This document shows, in pieces, positions 16,273 to 24,077 of a DNA stretch of 41,533 nt. Below the pieces are notes generated by a model. The model worked only from the letters and a program-made list of their open reading frames with translations. It was not told the DNA's origin and searched no databases. The DNA comes from Planctomycetota bacterium. GTDB taxonomy: Bacteria > Planctomycetota > Planctomycetia > Gemmatales > Gemmataceae. Location of the stretch: contig VGYC01000049.1 of the NCBI GenBank assembly GCA_016873095.1, forward strand, positions 1 through 41,533, read 5' to 3'. Numbering within the stretch: the first letter of the stretch is position 1; each line of letters starts with the position of its first letter. A program made the position numbers and the translations under genes.

Positions 16273-19089
16273 ATGACGAAACATATCTACTTCTTCGGTT
16301 CCGGCCAGGCCGACGCCGGCAACGACTTGCGCCATCTTGTCGGCGGCAAGGGGGCGAGCCTGGCGGAGATGACCCGCGCCGGCCTGCGTGTACCGCCGGG
16401 GTTCACCATCTCCACCGAGTGCTGCAATGCCTACTACCAGCACAACGGCGTCTGGCCTGACGGCCTCGAGGACGATGTTCGCGTTGGCCTGCGCCGCCTC
16501 CAAGAACTCGCGGGGCGGCCGTTTGGACGCGGCGACGATCCGCTGCTCGTCGCCGTCCGCTCCGGAGCCGCCCAGTCCATGCCAGGCATGATGGACACGG
16601 TCCTCAATGTCGGCCTGAACGCCGCGTGTGTGCCGCTCATGGGGCGGCGTGTCGCTGACACGCGCGCCGCCTGGGAAGCCTATCGCCATTTCCTCGTCAT
16701 GTTCGGGCACACGGTGGCTGGCATTTCGGAGTCGGTGTTCGCCGACGCCAGCGCAGGCGTCCTCCGCGACACGGGTCGCGATCGCGACGAGCAGTTGAAC
16801 GCCGACGAGATGGCGGAACTCTGCCGCCGGCTGGAAGAGACGTATCGCACGCACGCCGGCACGGACATCCCCGCCGATCCGTGGCAGCAACTGGTCGAGG
16901 CCATCAACGCGGTCTTTCGATCGTGGAACAGCGAGCGGGCCGTGACCTACCGCCGTCATCACGGCATCGATGCCTTGCTCGGCACCGCGGTCAACGTGCA
17001 GATGATGTGTCCCTCCGAGGTCTCGGGCATCATGTTCACCGCCAACCCGGTCAATCCGGCGCTCCAGCAAATCCTGATCGAATCGTCGTTCGGCCTGGGC
17101 GAGGCCATCGTGCTCGGCAAGGTCACGCCGGACCGGTTCGTCATCGACAAGTCATCGTTGCAGATCACGGAGCGCGAGATTGCGCGCAAGGAGCAGCGCG
17201 TGGCCACGCTCGCCGCCGGCCCGACCAGCGTTGCTGCGGCGGACGCGCCGTCACTCGACGATACCCAGATCGCGGAACTGGCCCGGCTCGGCATGCAGGT
17301 CGAGACATACTTCGGCCATCCGTGCGACATCGAGTGGGGCATTTCGCGCGGAGACATCTATCTCTTGCAGGCCCGCAAGATCAAGGGAATGCGGGTCGGC
17401 CAGGATGAAACGCAGATTGCCGGAACGGAACTCGGCGAGGATAGGGAACGCGTGCGGCGCGAGGAGATCGAGGCGTTGCGCGCGCTGGCGGCCCCGAAGG
17501 GCACCGTGTGGAGCCGATTCAACCTCGCGGAAGTGCTGCCCGAGCCAACGCCGATGACCTGGGCCATCGTACGCCGCTTCATGTCCGGGCGCGGCGGCTT
17601 CGGCCTCATGTATCGCGATCTCGGCTTCGACCCCGATCCGGCACTCGACGAGATCGGCATCTTCGACCTGGTGTGCGGCCGGCCCTACTGCAACTTGAGC
17701 CGCGAGCCGCGCATGCAGTACCGCGCGCTTCCCTTTGAGCATCCCTTCATAACGCTCAAGAGCGATCCGTCGCGGGCCATGTATCCGCAGGCGGTCTTCA
17801 ATCCGGCCAGCGCCGGCTGGAGATTCTGGTGCTTTCTCCCCATCACGTTTGTCAAGCTGTTCAATTCCGGCCGGCGGCTCGCACGTATCAGCCGCGAGTT
17901 TGCCTCACATTTTACCGAGCGTATCGTGCCCGCATATCTGGAGGAGATTCGCCGCGCGCAGACCGACAATCTCGAATCGCTCGACGCCGCGGCGGTCGTG
18001 GAACGGATGAACGCTTGGATCAAGCGTACTCTGGACGACTTTGGCCGTGAAAGCCTGAAGCCGACGGGCCTGGCGGCGCTGGCAATGGAAAACCTGCGTC
18101 GGCCCCTGGAACGTGTCGTACCGCGCGCGCAAGCCGAGACCGCGCTGCGTGAACTGGTCATGGGCGCTCGTCCCGGTCCCGAGACGGACTTGCCGGGCGC
18201 CATCAACGACTTGCTCGCCGGCAGGCTGGAGCGAGCTGCATTTCTTGAACGCTTCGGCCATCGCGGCAGCCTGGAGATGGAACTGAGTCAGCCTCGCTGG
18301 GCCGAAGACCATGTCGCGCTGGATCGGATGTCCCAGTCCGGCAATGAACCTCAGCCTCGTTCGGCGCAACATCCCGACCCGGTTGCCCTCTGGCGGACAA
18401 TCGCCGGCGAGGCCAAGCTGGCCGACGCCCAGACTCGTGCTCTGGAGGCCGACGTCCGCTCGCTGCACACCTACATGGGTCTGCGCGAATCCGGCAAGCA
18501 TTATCTCATGATGGGCTATGCGCAGATTCGCCGTTGCCTGGTCGAACTGGATCGGCGCTACCAGCTTGATGGCGGCCTCTTTTACTTGACGCCGATTGAG
18601 CTGGCTGAGATGACTCGCAGTCCGGAGGGGCAGGTCGATGCCCGCTTGATCGCGCTGGCCGGCGCGCGTCGCCGCCGCCGGGAGATTGCTTTGAGCTTGC
18701 CGGTTCCGGCGGTGATTTTCAGCGATGACCTGGAAGCGATTGGCCGCCCGCTTGAGACCGCAACCACGACCTCCCTTGTTGGAGTTGCCCTTTCTGCCGG
18801 CGTCGCCGAAGGCAACGCCCTGGTTCTCGATCGGCCGGAGCAAGCGTCAACGACCGAGCCGGGTTACATCCTGGTTTGTCCATCCACCGATCCGGCGTGG
18901 GTGCCGCTGTTTGTCAAGGCCAGGGGCCTGGTGATGGAAACGGGCGGCGTGCTTTCACACGGCGCCATCGTGGCTCGCGAATTCGGGCTGCCCGCGGTGG
19001 CCGGCATCCCGGCTGTCCAGCGCCGCCTGCGCACCGGCCAGCGCCTGCGCGTCAACGGCGCCACCGGCGAGGTGACCGTCCTGGAATGA
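16273..19089 (+). CDS. PEP/pyruvate-dikinase-like enzyme with rifampicin-phosphotransferase layout
   Basis: The protein has 938 residues from the ATG at 16273, where the family N-terminus (YFFGSGQADAG) begins. The ribosome binding site is weak. The first 375 residues are the PPDK-type ATP-grasp domain, with VGGKGASLAEM, VRSGAAQSMPGMMDTVLN and the SEVSGIMFTANP motif. A long helical middle (about 410-830) contains WSRFNLAEVLPEPTPMTWA, as in PEP synthase-like and rifampicin phosphotransferases. The C-terminal swivelling domain carries GGVLSHGAIVAREFGLPAV with the phosphorylated His near 896. The PEP/pyruvate-binding barrel of true PPDK is absent. The chemistry should be ATP-driven phosphotransfer through the His to an unknown acceptor held by the middle domain. 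It could be an antibiotic-inactivating enzyme or a metabolic kinase. Confidence 0.85.
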   Translation: MTKHIYFFGSGQADAGNDLRHLVGGKGASLAEMTRAGLRVPPGFTISTECCNAYYQHNGVWPDGLEDDVRVGLRRLQELAGRPFGRGDDPLLVAVRSGAAQSMPGMMDTVLNVGLNAACVPLMGRRVADTRAAWEAYRHFLVMFGHTVAGISESVFADASAGVLRDTGRDRDEQLNADEMAELCRRLEETYRTHAGTDIPADPWQQLVEAINAVFRSWNSERAVTYRRHHGIDALLGTAVNVQMMCPSEVSGIMFTANPVNPALQQILIESSFGLGEAIVLGKVTPDRFVIDKSSLQITEREIARKEQRVATLAAGPTSVAAADAPSLDDTQIAELARLGMQVETYFGHPCDIEWGISRGDIYLLQARKIKGMRVGQDETQIAGTELGEDRERVRREEIEALRALAAPKGTVWSRFNLAEVLPEPTPMTWAIVRRFMSGRGGFGLMYRDLGFDPDPALDEIGIFDLVCGRPYCNLSREPRMQYRALPFEHPFITLKSDPSRAMYPQAVFNPASAGWRFWCFLPITFVKLFNSGRRLARISREFASHFTERIVPAYLEEIRRAQTDNLESLDAAAVVERMNAWIKRTLDDFGRESLKPTGLAALAMENLRRPLERVVPRAQAETALRELVMGARPGPETDLPGAINDLLAGRLERAAFLERFGHRGSLEMELSQPRWAEDHVALDRMSQSGNEPQPRSAQHPDPVALWRTIAGEAKLADAQTRALEADVRSLHTYMGLRESGKHYLMMGYAQIRRCLVELDRRYQLDGGLFYLTPIELAEMTRSPEGQVDARLIALAGARRRRREIALSLPVPAVIFSDDLEAIGRPLETATTTSLVGVALSAGVAEGNALVLDRPEQASTTEPGYILVCPSTDPAWVPLFVKARGLVMETGGVLSHGAIVAREFGLPAVAGIPAVQRRLRTGQRLRVNGATGEVTVLE

Positions 19090-19151
19090 CTCGCTTGCCA
19101 GACCGTCCCAGCTTTTGCAGATTGGCAACGGTGCGGCGCGGCTATTTCCGG

Positions 19152-19179
19152 TTGTCCGCCGCGAAAAAAACGGTATGCT
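19152..19179 (+). promoter_or_regulatory. Possible promoter for the methyltransferase gene
   Basis: TTGTCC (19152-19157), a 16-base spacer rich in A, and TATGCT (19174-19179) match four of six positions in each box. It lies in the 138-base gap after the dikinase-like gene and about 45 bases ahead of the next ATG. The match is modest. Confidence 0.35.
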
Positions 19180-19227
19180 CCCTGCGGACGACCTTGAGCA
19201 CCAGCGAGGGCAGCACCTGGGGTTGGG

Positions 19228-19866
19228 ATGAGCTACTTGACGGAATGCCGCGAGTTCTACGGGCAGTTTCGGCAGCGGTATTACACCACCGGGTCGATCC
19301 TGCCCAGCAGCCGGGCACTGGCGCGAGCACTGGTGTCGGAGTGTCGCAAGCGCAGCAGGCCGGCCCGGGTCCTGGAGGTTGGCCCCGGCACCGGCGCGGT
19401 GACGGCCGAAATCGTCCGGCAACTGCGCGCGGGCGACCACCTGGACATTGTCGAGATCAACGAGCATTTCGTTCAGGTGCTCGAGCGCCGTTTCGAGGAC
19501 GAACCGCTGTTTCGAGCCAGGCGCGACCAGGCGACGCTGATGCACGCGCCCTTGCAGGACGTGCCCGGCGTCGGCATCTATGACTTCATGATCTCCGGCT
19601 TGCCGCTCAATAACTTTCCCGTGGCTCTGGTGCGCGACATCTTTCGCAGCTACCAGCGCTTGCTCAGACCCGGCGGCGTCCTGTCGTACTTCGAGTACCT
19701 GTGGATCCGTCCCATGAAAAAAACGCTGGTCGGCGCCGGCGAGAGGCAGCGCTTGCACGTCCTGACGCGGTTTCTGGAGCGCAAGATCGCCGCCGCGCAG
19801 TTTCGCGAAGACTGGGTGTTCTTCAACATGCCGCCCGCGGTGGCGCGGCATTTTCGCTTCGATTGA
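19228..19866 (+). CDS. SAM-dependent methyltransferase, PmtA/phospholipid N-methyltransferase-like
   Basis: The product has 212 residues with a class I methyltransferase fold. The SAM-binding motif reads VLEVGPGTGAVT at 48-59, the acidic ribose-binding end of strand two is DIVEINEHF, and ISGLPLNNFP occupies the motif IV position. The last of these, with LRPGGVLSYFEYLW after it, is the pattern I associate with bacterial phosphatidylethanolamine N-methyltransferases (PmtA), which make phosphatidylcholine at the membrane. It also resembles rRNA adenine dimethylases, but their N-P-P-Y motif is missing. The short N-terminal amphipathic stretch before the fold fits membrane association. It follows the dikinase-like gene by 138 bases, and no lipid gene is adjacent, so the substrate is inferred. 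Confidence 0.75.
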   Translation: MSYLTECREFYGQFRQRYYTTGSILPSSRALARALVSECRKRSRPARVLEVGPGTGAVTAEIVRQLRAGDHLDIVEINEHFVQVLERRFEDEPLFRARRDQATLMHAPLQDVPGVGIYDFMISGLPLNNFPVALVRDIFRSYQRLLRPGGVLSYFEYLWIRPMKKTLVGAGERQRLHVLTRFLERKIAAAQFREDWVFFNMPPAVARHFRFD

Positions 19867-19920
19867 TTCGTACGATCCGCTCACGGAACGAGCGTTCCCC
19901 ACTCACGGAGGAGGCATTTC

Positions 19921-20589
19921 ATGACCCCCAACAGGATCCTGGCTGCGCTGGTCACCGGCTGTCTCTGGCTCGCAAACCAGGGCATGGCCAAGCCGCCCGA
20001 CCTGCCCATCGATCTCACGGTGCGCTGTCAAGAAACGGGCGCGCCGGTCGATGCGCGGAGCGGCGTGCCGGAGGAGTGCTTCCCATGTCCCGACGCGTGC
20101 CTGGCCGTGGGCGGCTGCGTCGGCTGGGCCACCGTTCAGGCCTTGCTTGGCCAATTCGGATCCGTACAGGCGGAACAGCTGACCGTCACGCCCAAGGTTG
20201 TTCGCCGCAAAAAGACCATCGTTCCGGCCGTCAGCCATGAGGAGCAGGATGCCCGCGAGCTGGAGGAACTGCACCAGCGCTCTCATCAGCTGCGGTTGCA
20301 AAGCCGGTCGGCGCCGGCAAATTCTTCGGAGCAAGCCGAGGCGGCCTGGCGCGAGCGCATGGCCCGGCAACTCTACCGCATCGCCGAGGGCTGCCTCCGC
20401 AAGGGCGATCACGAGATGGCATACTCGTGCTACTGCGAGGTGGAGTTGCTCGTGCCGGATTCAGCGCTCGGCGAGCGCGCCCGCCAGCACATGGACCAGT
20501 GCCGTCGGCAAATGAACGGCGCTGAAGAAGCCGAATCGACGGAAGACCAGGAGGAATTGAAGCAAGGCGACAAGTTCGACATCGAGTAA
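19921..20589 (+). CDS. Secreted protein with a cysteine cluster and helical acidic C-terminus
   Basis: The 222-residue product begins at an ATG behind GGAGGAGG and has a signal peptide ending near residue 23 (NQGMA). Just after it comes a tight cluster of cysteines, ECFPCPDACLAVGGC, at about 52-66, which could bind metal or form disulfides. From about 100 to 205 the sequence is charged and helical, with two short stretches resembling TPR or sel1-type helices (ERMARQLYRIAEGCLRKGDH and a following helix). It ends in an acidic tail. I do not recognise a family. The gene stands 54 bases after the methyltransferase gene, across a small GGAAC/GTTCC hairpin, and converges on the BON-like gene. Confidence 0.65.
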   Translation: MTPNRILAALVTGCLWLANQGMAKPPDLPIDLTVRCQETGAPVDARSGVPEECFPCPDACLAVGGCVGWATVQALLGQFGSVQAEQLTVTPKVVRRKKTIVPAVSHEEQDARELEELHQRSHQLRLQSRSAPANSSEQAEAAWRERMARQLYRIAEGCLRKGDHEMAYSCYCEVELLVPDSALGERARQHMDQCRRQMNGAEEAESTEDQEELKQGDKFDIE

Positions 20590-20630
20590 CCGTCGCCCGC
20601 TTGCGGCTTGATGTGCCGACTGCGAGCAGC

Positions 20631-20885
20631 TTAGTTCAGCGGAATGCCCGGCAGGAACTCGTCCGTGTTGTCGATCTCGATTTCGTTCTCGATGAGGATG
20701 TCAGGGCAGGAGTCGCCGAGCACGTGCTCGGCCAGCTGCCGGGACACGGTACTGCTGGCCTTGCCGCTCATGAAGGCCCGGTCGTCGCGGATCTCGATGG
20801 TCAAGTTCCGCACGCGCCAGCCGGTGCGCCGCTGAATTCGGCGTTCCAGCCCCTCGACCAACGATGGCTCGACGGCAGCGGTCAT
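20631..20885 (-). CDS. Small BON-domain-like protein
   Basis: The product has 84 residues from the ATG at 20885; a TTG two codons earlier is possible. The sequence follows the BON pattern: an N-terminal helix (VEGLERRIQRRTGW), a beta hairpin (RNLTIEIRDDRAFMSGKAS) and a second helix with LAEHVLGD, then an acidic tail ending PGIPLN. It has no signal peptide. BON modules bind phospholipid or peptidoglycan in envelope proteins, but in planctomycetes short free-standing ones are common and uncharacterised. The gene converges on the secreted protein with a gap of 41 bases. Confidence 0.65.
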   Translation of the reverse strand: MTAAVEPSLVEGLERRIQRRTGWRVRNLTIEIRDDRAFMSGKASSTVSRQLAEHVLGDSCPDILIENEIEIDNTDEFLPGIPLN

Positions 20886-21066
20886 TGGCAAAGCTCGTCA
20901 AGAAATGCGAAGTCAATTCCCCTTGCATGTAGTATGACCCAACTTTCTTGCCGGACCGGACAACTCGAGCCGAATTCCCGGGATTCACGCAGATTCGCAT
21001 CTGCCAATTGCAAAAGCTGTCAGAGCCAGAATAAGCCACAGATGAGGCGACACAAAAATGTGCTTC

Positions 21067-21113
21067 AATTCCGGAATTCACAATTTGACTGATTGTAAGG
21101 CTTGACCTATAGT
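21067..21113 (+). promoter_or_regulatory. Strong sigma-70-type promoter with an adjacent palindrome, for the pilin gene
   Basis: TTGACT (21085-21090), a 17-base spacer and TATAGT (21108-21113) each match five of six consensus positions at ideal spacing. A perfect 12-base palindrome, AATTCCGGAATT (21067-21078), ends six bases upstream of the -35 box and could be a regulator site. Transcription would start near 21120, giving a leader of about 300 bases ahead of the Flp pilin start, which contains the riboswitch. The rest of the gap from 20886 to 21066 holds a small GCAGAT/ATCTGC hairpin (20989-21004) and nothing I recognise. Confidence 0.7.
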
Positions 21114-21202
21114 TGCCGAGAAGGCTGGGTAACGTGCTGGTGCAGCTCATTCCACCTTTCATGCCGTCGCCTGTTGCGAGTTCGGAGAAGGATGCTGGGC
21201 TT

Positions 21203-21293
21203 CACGATAAGGGCAAACCATCCGCGAGGATGGGACGCAAAGCCATGGATCTCACGCGTCGTTGCGCTTGAAGATTGCCAGGCTGCCGAATGG
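21203..21293 (+). ncRNA. Cyclic-di-GMP class I (GEMM) riboswitch
   Basis: The sequence carries the class I core almost letter for letter. CACG-ATAA leads to GGGCAAACC (21211-21219). An ATCC/GGAT hairpin capped by the GNRA loop GCGA follows, then GGGACGCAAAGCC. The second arm starts AGCC (21240-21243) and closes with GGCT (21281-21284), with ATCT/AGAT and CGC/GCG pairs inside and unpaired ATGG and TGCCA opposite each other where the tetraloop receptor belongs. The 3' end is GCCGAATGG. These aptamers bind c-di-GMP and usually control motility, pili or surface adhesion genes. The next gene is a type IVb pilin, about 125 bases downstream, which fits. The assignment rests on consensus memory, not a covariance search. 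Confidence 0.9.
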
Positions 21294-21386
21294 ACTGGTC
21301 CGCTCGGCTGTCAGATATCTTTCTCTGTTTCCGCACCGGTATCCCGAGCGTTTCGGGGGCCGAGCCGTTTATCTGTTTCTGTATGG

Positions 21387-21412
21387 TCCTCATTCCTGGA
21401 CCGGAAAGGACG
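21387..21412 (+). promoter_or_regulatory. Hairpin covering the ribosome binding site of the pilin gene
   Basis: GTCCT (21387-21391) pairs with AGGAC (21408-21412), and inside it TTCC (21394-21397) pairs with GGAA (21404-21407) around the loop TGGACC, leaving a two-base CA bulge. The hairpin covers the whole ribosome binding site GGAAAGGA seven bases ahead of the ATG at 21419. It is a plausible translational expression platform for the c-di-GMP riboswitch. A weaker CCCGA/TCGGG hairpin upstream (near 21350) could be the alternative partner. Confidence 0.55.
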
Positions 21413-21418
21413 ACGCAC

Positions 21419-21598
21419 ATGTTGTCTCGCTTGACACGTCAGGTTGTGGAGTTCGTTCGTCGCGAAGATGGCCCGACCGCCGTCGAGTACGCCGTGATGC
21501 TGGCCCTGATCATCGTGGTCTGCATCACCGCCATCACGGCGATCGGCACCAACGCCAACGCCAAGTTCGCCACGGTGGCGACCACGCTCGCATCGTAG
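21419..21598 (+). CDS. flp: Flp-family type IVb pilin
   Basis: The 59-residue prepilin has a short leader, then the processing site: G followed by PTAVEYAVMLALIIVV, with Glu at mature position 5. It ends in a short tail with a TNANAKFATVATTLAS pattern typical of Flp/Fap pilins. The prepilin peptidase cuts after the Gly and the hydrophobic helix packs into a thin adhesive pilus. The ATG at 21419 has GGAAAGGA at good distance; the longer open frame upstream is leader RNA. The gene is monocistronic, bounded by its own promoter and riboswitch and a strong terminator. No tad assembly genes (cpaF, tadB, rcpA) are in the window, so secretion must depend on genes elsewhere. Confidence 0.92.
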   Translation: MLSRLTRQVVEFVRREDGPTAVEYAVMLALIIVVCITAITAIGTNANAKFATVATTLAS

Positions 21599-21630
21599 AA
21601 CTGGCAAGCGCGAATCTGCTTCGAAACAGA

Positions 21631-21671
21631 AACCGCCACCCAGGTGACTTGGGTGGCGGTTTGTGTTTTGT
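21631..21671 (+). terminator. Rho-independent terminator after the pilin gene
   Basis: A perfect 12-base stem, AACCGCCACCCA (21631-21642) with TGGGTGGCGGTT (21650-21661), closes a seven-base loop and is followed by TGTGTTTTG. It begins 32 bases after the pilin stop codon. It also lies 47 bases beyond the stop of the converging cysteine-rich gene and may serve both strands. Confidence 0.9.
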
Positions 21672-21718
21672 CCTCGTAAACGCGAGTACGGCGTGCGAGG
21701 TTGTGGGAACTGCCAGTC

Positions 21719-22612
21719 TTAGTGGCAGCCGTGGTGCCGGGTGCGGCAGCCGTCGCAGCACGGCTGGCAGCGGCACGGGCAGCAACAGGTCGTCTGGCAG
21801 CAACCGCAAGCGGCGTTGCAGCACGGATCGACCGGGACTTGCCGTTCCACTTCGCTGGCCACCATGCGGCAGCAGGTCACGGTCTCTTCATAGGGCACGC
21901 AGACGCGAACCATGCGCGTCGCCTTGCAGGCGACCTTGCGGCACACGACCTCGGTGTACTTCTCCGTGTGCTGCTCCTGCACGCAGCGGTAGTGGCAGCG
22001 CTGCACCTGCTTCTCGACATAGTACGGCTTGCACACCTTCACCTTGCAGATTTCCGGCTTCTGGACGCATACCTTCACGCACTTGGTGACGGGGCACTCG
22101 ATGTATTCCGGGCAGTGGACCCAGCACTTCTTGCAGACCACGCGCGGGCAGGCGCACGGGTTGCAAAGCTTTTCCAGGCAGCCGGGCTGCTTGCACACGG
22201 CCTTGCACTCGTAGTGGCCCTTGCAGACGCACTTCTTCTGCATGCAGGTCACGGTGCGATACTCGTAACACTTCTTCATGACCACCTTGTCCTCGCAGCA
22301 CCACTTGTGGCAGCAGACCTTGACGGTCTCGGTGCGGTACTCGTGGATCTTCTTGGTGACGGTGCAGACGCGCTCGCGCGGCTCGCACACGGTCTCGCAA
22401 CGAAACGTGTCGTAGGTTTCCTCACGGCACTCGATGCGGTAGCAAGTGCGCTTCTCCTGATATTGCTCGGGAACGCACTCGATGCACTTGATGGTGCGCA
22501 TCGCCGGGCCGGCAACCGGTGTGATTTTCTCCTGGGCGCCAACGGTGCTCGCGCCCGCTGCGACAACGCCAACTATTAAGCCAATGCGAACAGTGCGAAG
22601 GGACCAGCCCAT
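21719..22612 (-). CDS. Cysteine-rich secreted envelope protein
   Basis: The 297-residue protein has a signal peptide ending near residue 26 (STVGA). Of all residues, 50 are Cys, and Lys, Val, Tyr, Thr and Glu make up most of the rest. The body is a degenerate repeat of units like C-x3-5-C separated by strings such as KVCVQKPEICKVKVCKPYY and EYRTVTC, ending in a CCQTTCCCPCRCQPCC cluster. AAGGAG precedes the ATG. Planctomycete genomes encode families of cysteine-rich surface proteins, including the YTV-repeat type, proposed to form a disulfide-linked protein layer; the tyrosine/threonine/valine flavour fits. The function here is inferred. A metal-binding role is the main alternative. It faces the pilin gene across the shared terminator. 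Confidence 0.8.
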   Translation of the reverse strand: MGWSLRTVRIGLIVGVVAAGASTVGAQEKITPVAGPAMRTIKCIECVPEQYQEKRTCYRIECREETYDTFRCETVCEPRERVCTVTKKIHEYRTETVKVCCHKWCCEDKVVMKKCYEYRTVTCMQKKCVCKGHYECKAVCKQPGCLEKLCNPCACPRVVCKKCWVHCPEYIECPVTKCVKVCVQKPEICKVKVCKPYYVEKQVQRCHYRCVQEQHTEKYTEVVCRKVACKATRMVRVCVPYEETVTCCRMVASEVERQVPVDPCCNAACGCCQTTCCCPCRCQPCCDGCRTRHHGCH

Positions 22613-23113
22613 GCCAACTCCTTATTCTCTGGTGCGACTCTCGCCGATCGCTCGTCCACGGTCCACGTGCCCGGGAAACCGGATCGGAACGCTGGGATTC
22701 AGACCTCACCTGTAATATGCCCAATCCAGGGGCACTGGAGAAACAGCGGGAATTGCAAAGACGAGAAAAATAGCGAAAAAAGTCCGGACTGGGCGAACCG
22801 TGCCGGTGGCTAGGACCTTGCCGGTCGTGCGGCCTTGTGCACGACGCGAATCGGCCCCATGATGCAGCTGCGCAACGCCTTGATGGATGAACTGTTCCTG
22901 CTGAACGTCAAGGCGGATGGCCTGGAAACGGCAATTCATCTCCCTGTGGCCGATGTACATGTACATTCACGCGAAATCTGGCGTGAAAGCGTGAATCTTG
23001 CCGCCAGGCCCGCAGGCTTGCGTGGGAATGGCTACCCAATAGAATCCCAGCACTCTTGCCGCCCTTCACACTTGCGGTCCTTTGAACAACGCCGCGCTTC
23101 AACGAGACGTCGA
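22613..23113. other. 501-base intergenic gap with several perfect palindromes
   Basis: The gap lies between two divergently transcribed genes. No convincing gene is seen; the open frame running into the reductase from 22835 has no ribosome binding site and no recognisable product. It contains AGTCCGGACT (22781-22790), the 14-base palindrome ATGTACATGTACAT (22953-22966) and, directly adjoining, TTCACGC (22966-22972) with GCGTGAA (22981-22987) repeated as GCGTGAA at 22989-22995. At 23065-23077 is TTCACACTTGCGG, one base off the arm of the inverted repeat at 13561. These are plausible operators for the reductase or the cysteine-rich gene. No clear promoter boxes stand out. Confidence 0.5.
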
Positions 23114-24061
23114 ATGCGCTACCGTACCCTTGGCAGAACCGGGTTGACCGTATCCCTCGCCAGTCTCGGCACGGGAGGCCCCAGCCGCCTCGGGCAACAG
23201 ACCCACGGCGACGCGGCGAAGGCGCGGCAAGTCATCCGCCGCGCCCTTGAACTGGGCGTCAACCTCATCGACAGCGCCGCCAACTACGGCGACAGCGAGG
23301 CCATCCTTGGCCGTGCCCTCTCCGGCGTGGCACGCTCAAGCTACCTGGTGGCGACCAAGTTCTTTCCTTATCGTGACGACGGTTCCATCATCACGACGGA
23401 AGAAATGGTCTCATCGTGCGAGCGCAGCCTGCGCCGGCTCAGCGTCGACGTCATCGACATCTACCAGTTCCACAGCGTTGTCCCGGAATCGTATCGCGAC
23501 GTGGTGGATCGGCTCTATCCCGCCGTCGTCCGTCTGAGGGAGCAGGGCAAGATTCGCTTCATCGGCATCACCGAGTATTTTTTCCCCGATCCGGCCCACA
23601 AGATGCTCGAGCTGGCGCTGGCCGACGACCTGTGGGACACCATCATGGTCAAGTACGGCATCCTGAACCTGTCGGCCGAGTGGCAGGTGCTGCCGCTGGC
23701 GCGCAAACGCAACGTCGGCGTCATCAACATGTCGCCGGTGCGCGTGAAGTTGACTCGACCTGATGAGCTTCGCAAGGTCATTTGCCGCTGGAAGGAGACC
23801 GGGCTGCTGCCGGGGGACGTATCCGACGAGGGAGCGCTGGACTTCCTGGTGCGCGGCCCGGTTTCATCCGTGGTGGCCGCCGGCTACAAGTTCGGCGCCG
23901 CCCACGACGCGATCGCCACGGTTCTCTTCGGCACCGGCAACGTCACGCACCTCGAAGAAAACATCGAGGCCATCCTGGGGCCGCCGCTGCCGGTTGCGGA
24001 TTGCGATCGGGTTCGGCAACTATTCGGCCACCTCGCCGAGTCGGAAGGGGACACGGGATGA
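23114..24061 (+). CDS. Aldo/keto reductase
   Basis: The 315-residue enzyme has a TIM-barrel oxidoreductase fold that uses NADPH to reduce aldehydes, ketones or sugars. The catalytic tetrad is visible: Asp53 and Tyr58 in LIDSAANYGDSE, Lys82 in VATKFF and His120 in IYQFHSV. The C-terminal part has the typical NLSAEWQVLPLARKRNVGVI and a cofactor-binding FGTGNVTHLEENIEA segment. The start is the ATG at 23114, where the family N-terminus MRYRTLGRTGL begins; no strong binding site precedes it. The protein resembles the D-threo-aldose/galactose dehydrogenase-like branch. It is alone on its strand and converges on the ferredoxin-like gene with 16 bases between stops. The substrate is unknown. Confidence 0.85.
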   Translation: MRYRTLGRTGLTVSLASLGTGGPSRLGQQTHGDAAKARQVIRRALELGVNLIDSAANYGDSEAILGRALSGVARSSYLVATKFFPYRDDGSIITTEEMVSSCERSLRRLSVDVIDIYQFHSVVPESYRDVVDRLYPAVVRLREQGKIRFIGITEYFFPDPAHKMLELALADDLWDTIMVKYGILNLSAEWQVLPLARKRNVGVINMSPVRVKLTRPDELRKVICRWKETGLLPGDVSDEGALDFLVRGPVSSVVAAGYKFGAAHDAIATVLFGTGNVTHLEENIEAILGPPLPVADCDRVRQLFGHLAESEGDTG

Positions 24062-24077
24062 ATCCAGACTCCGATAC

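Noticed and set aside
21102-21434. Plus-strand open frames within the pilin leader
   Set aside because: They run through the riboswitch and have no ribosome binding site. The region is better explained as leader RNA.
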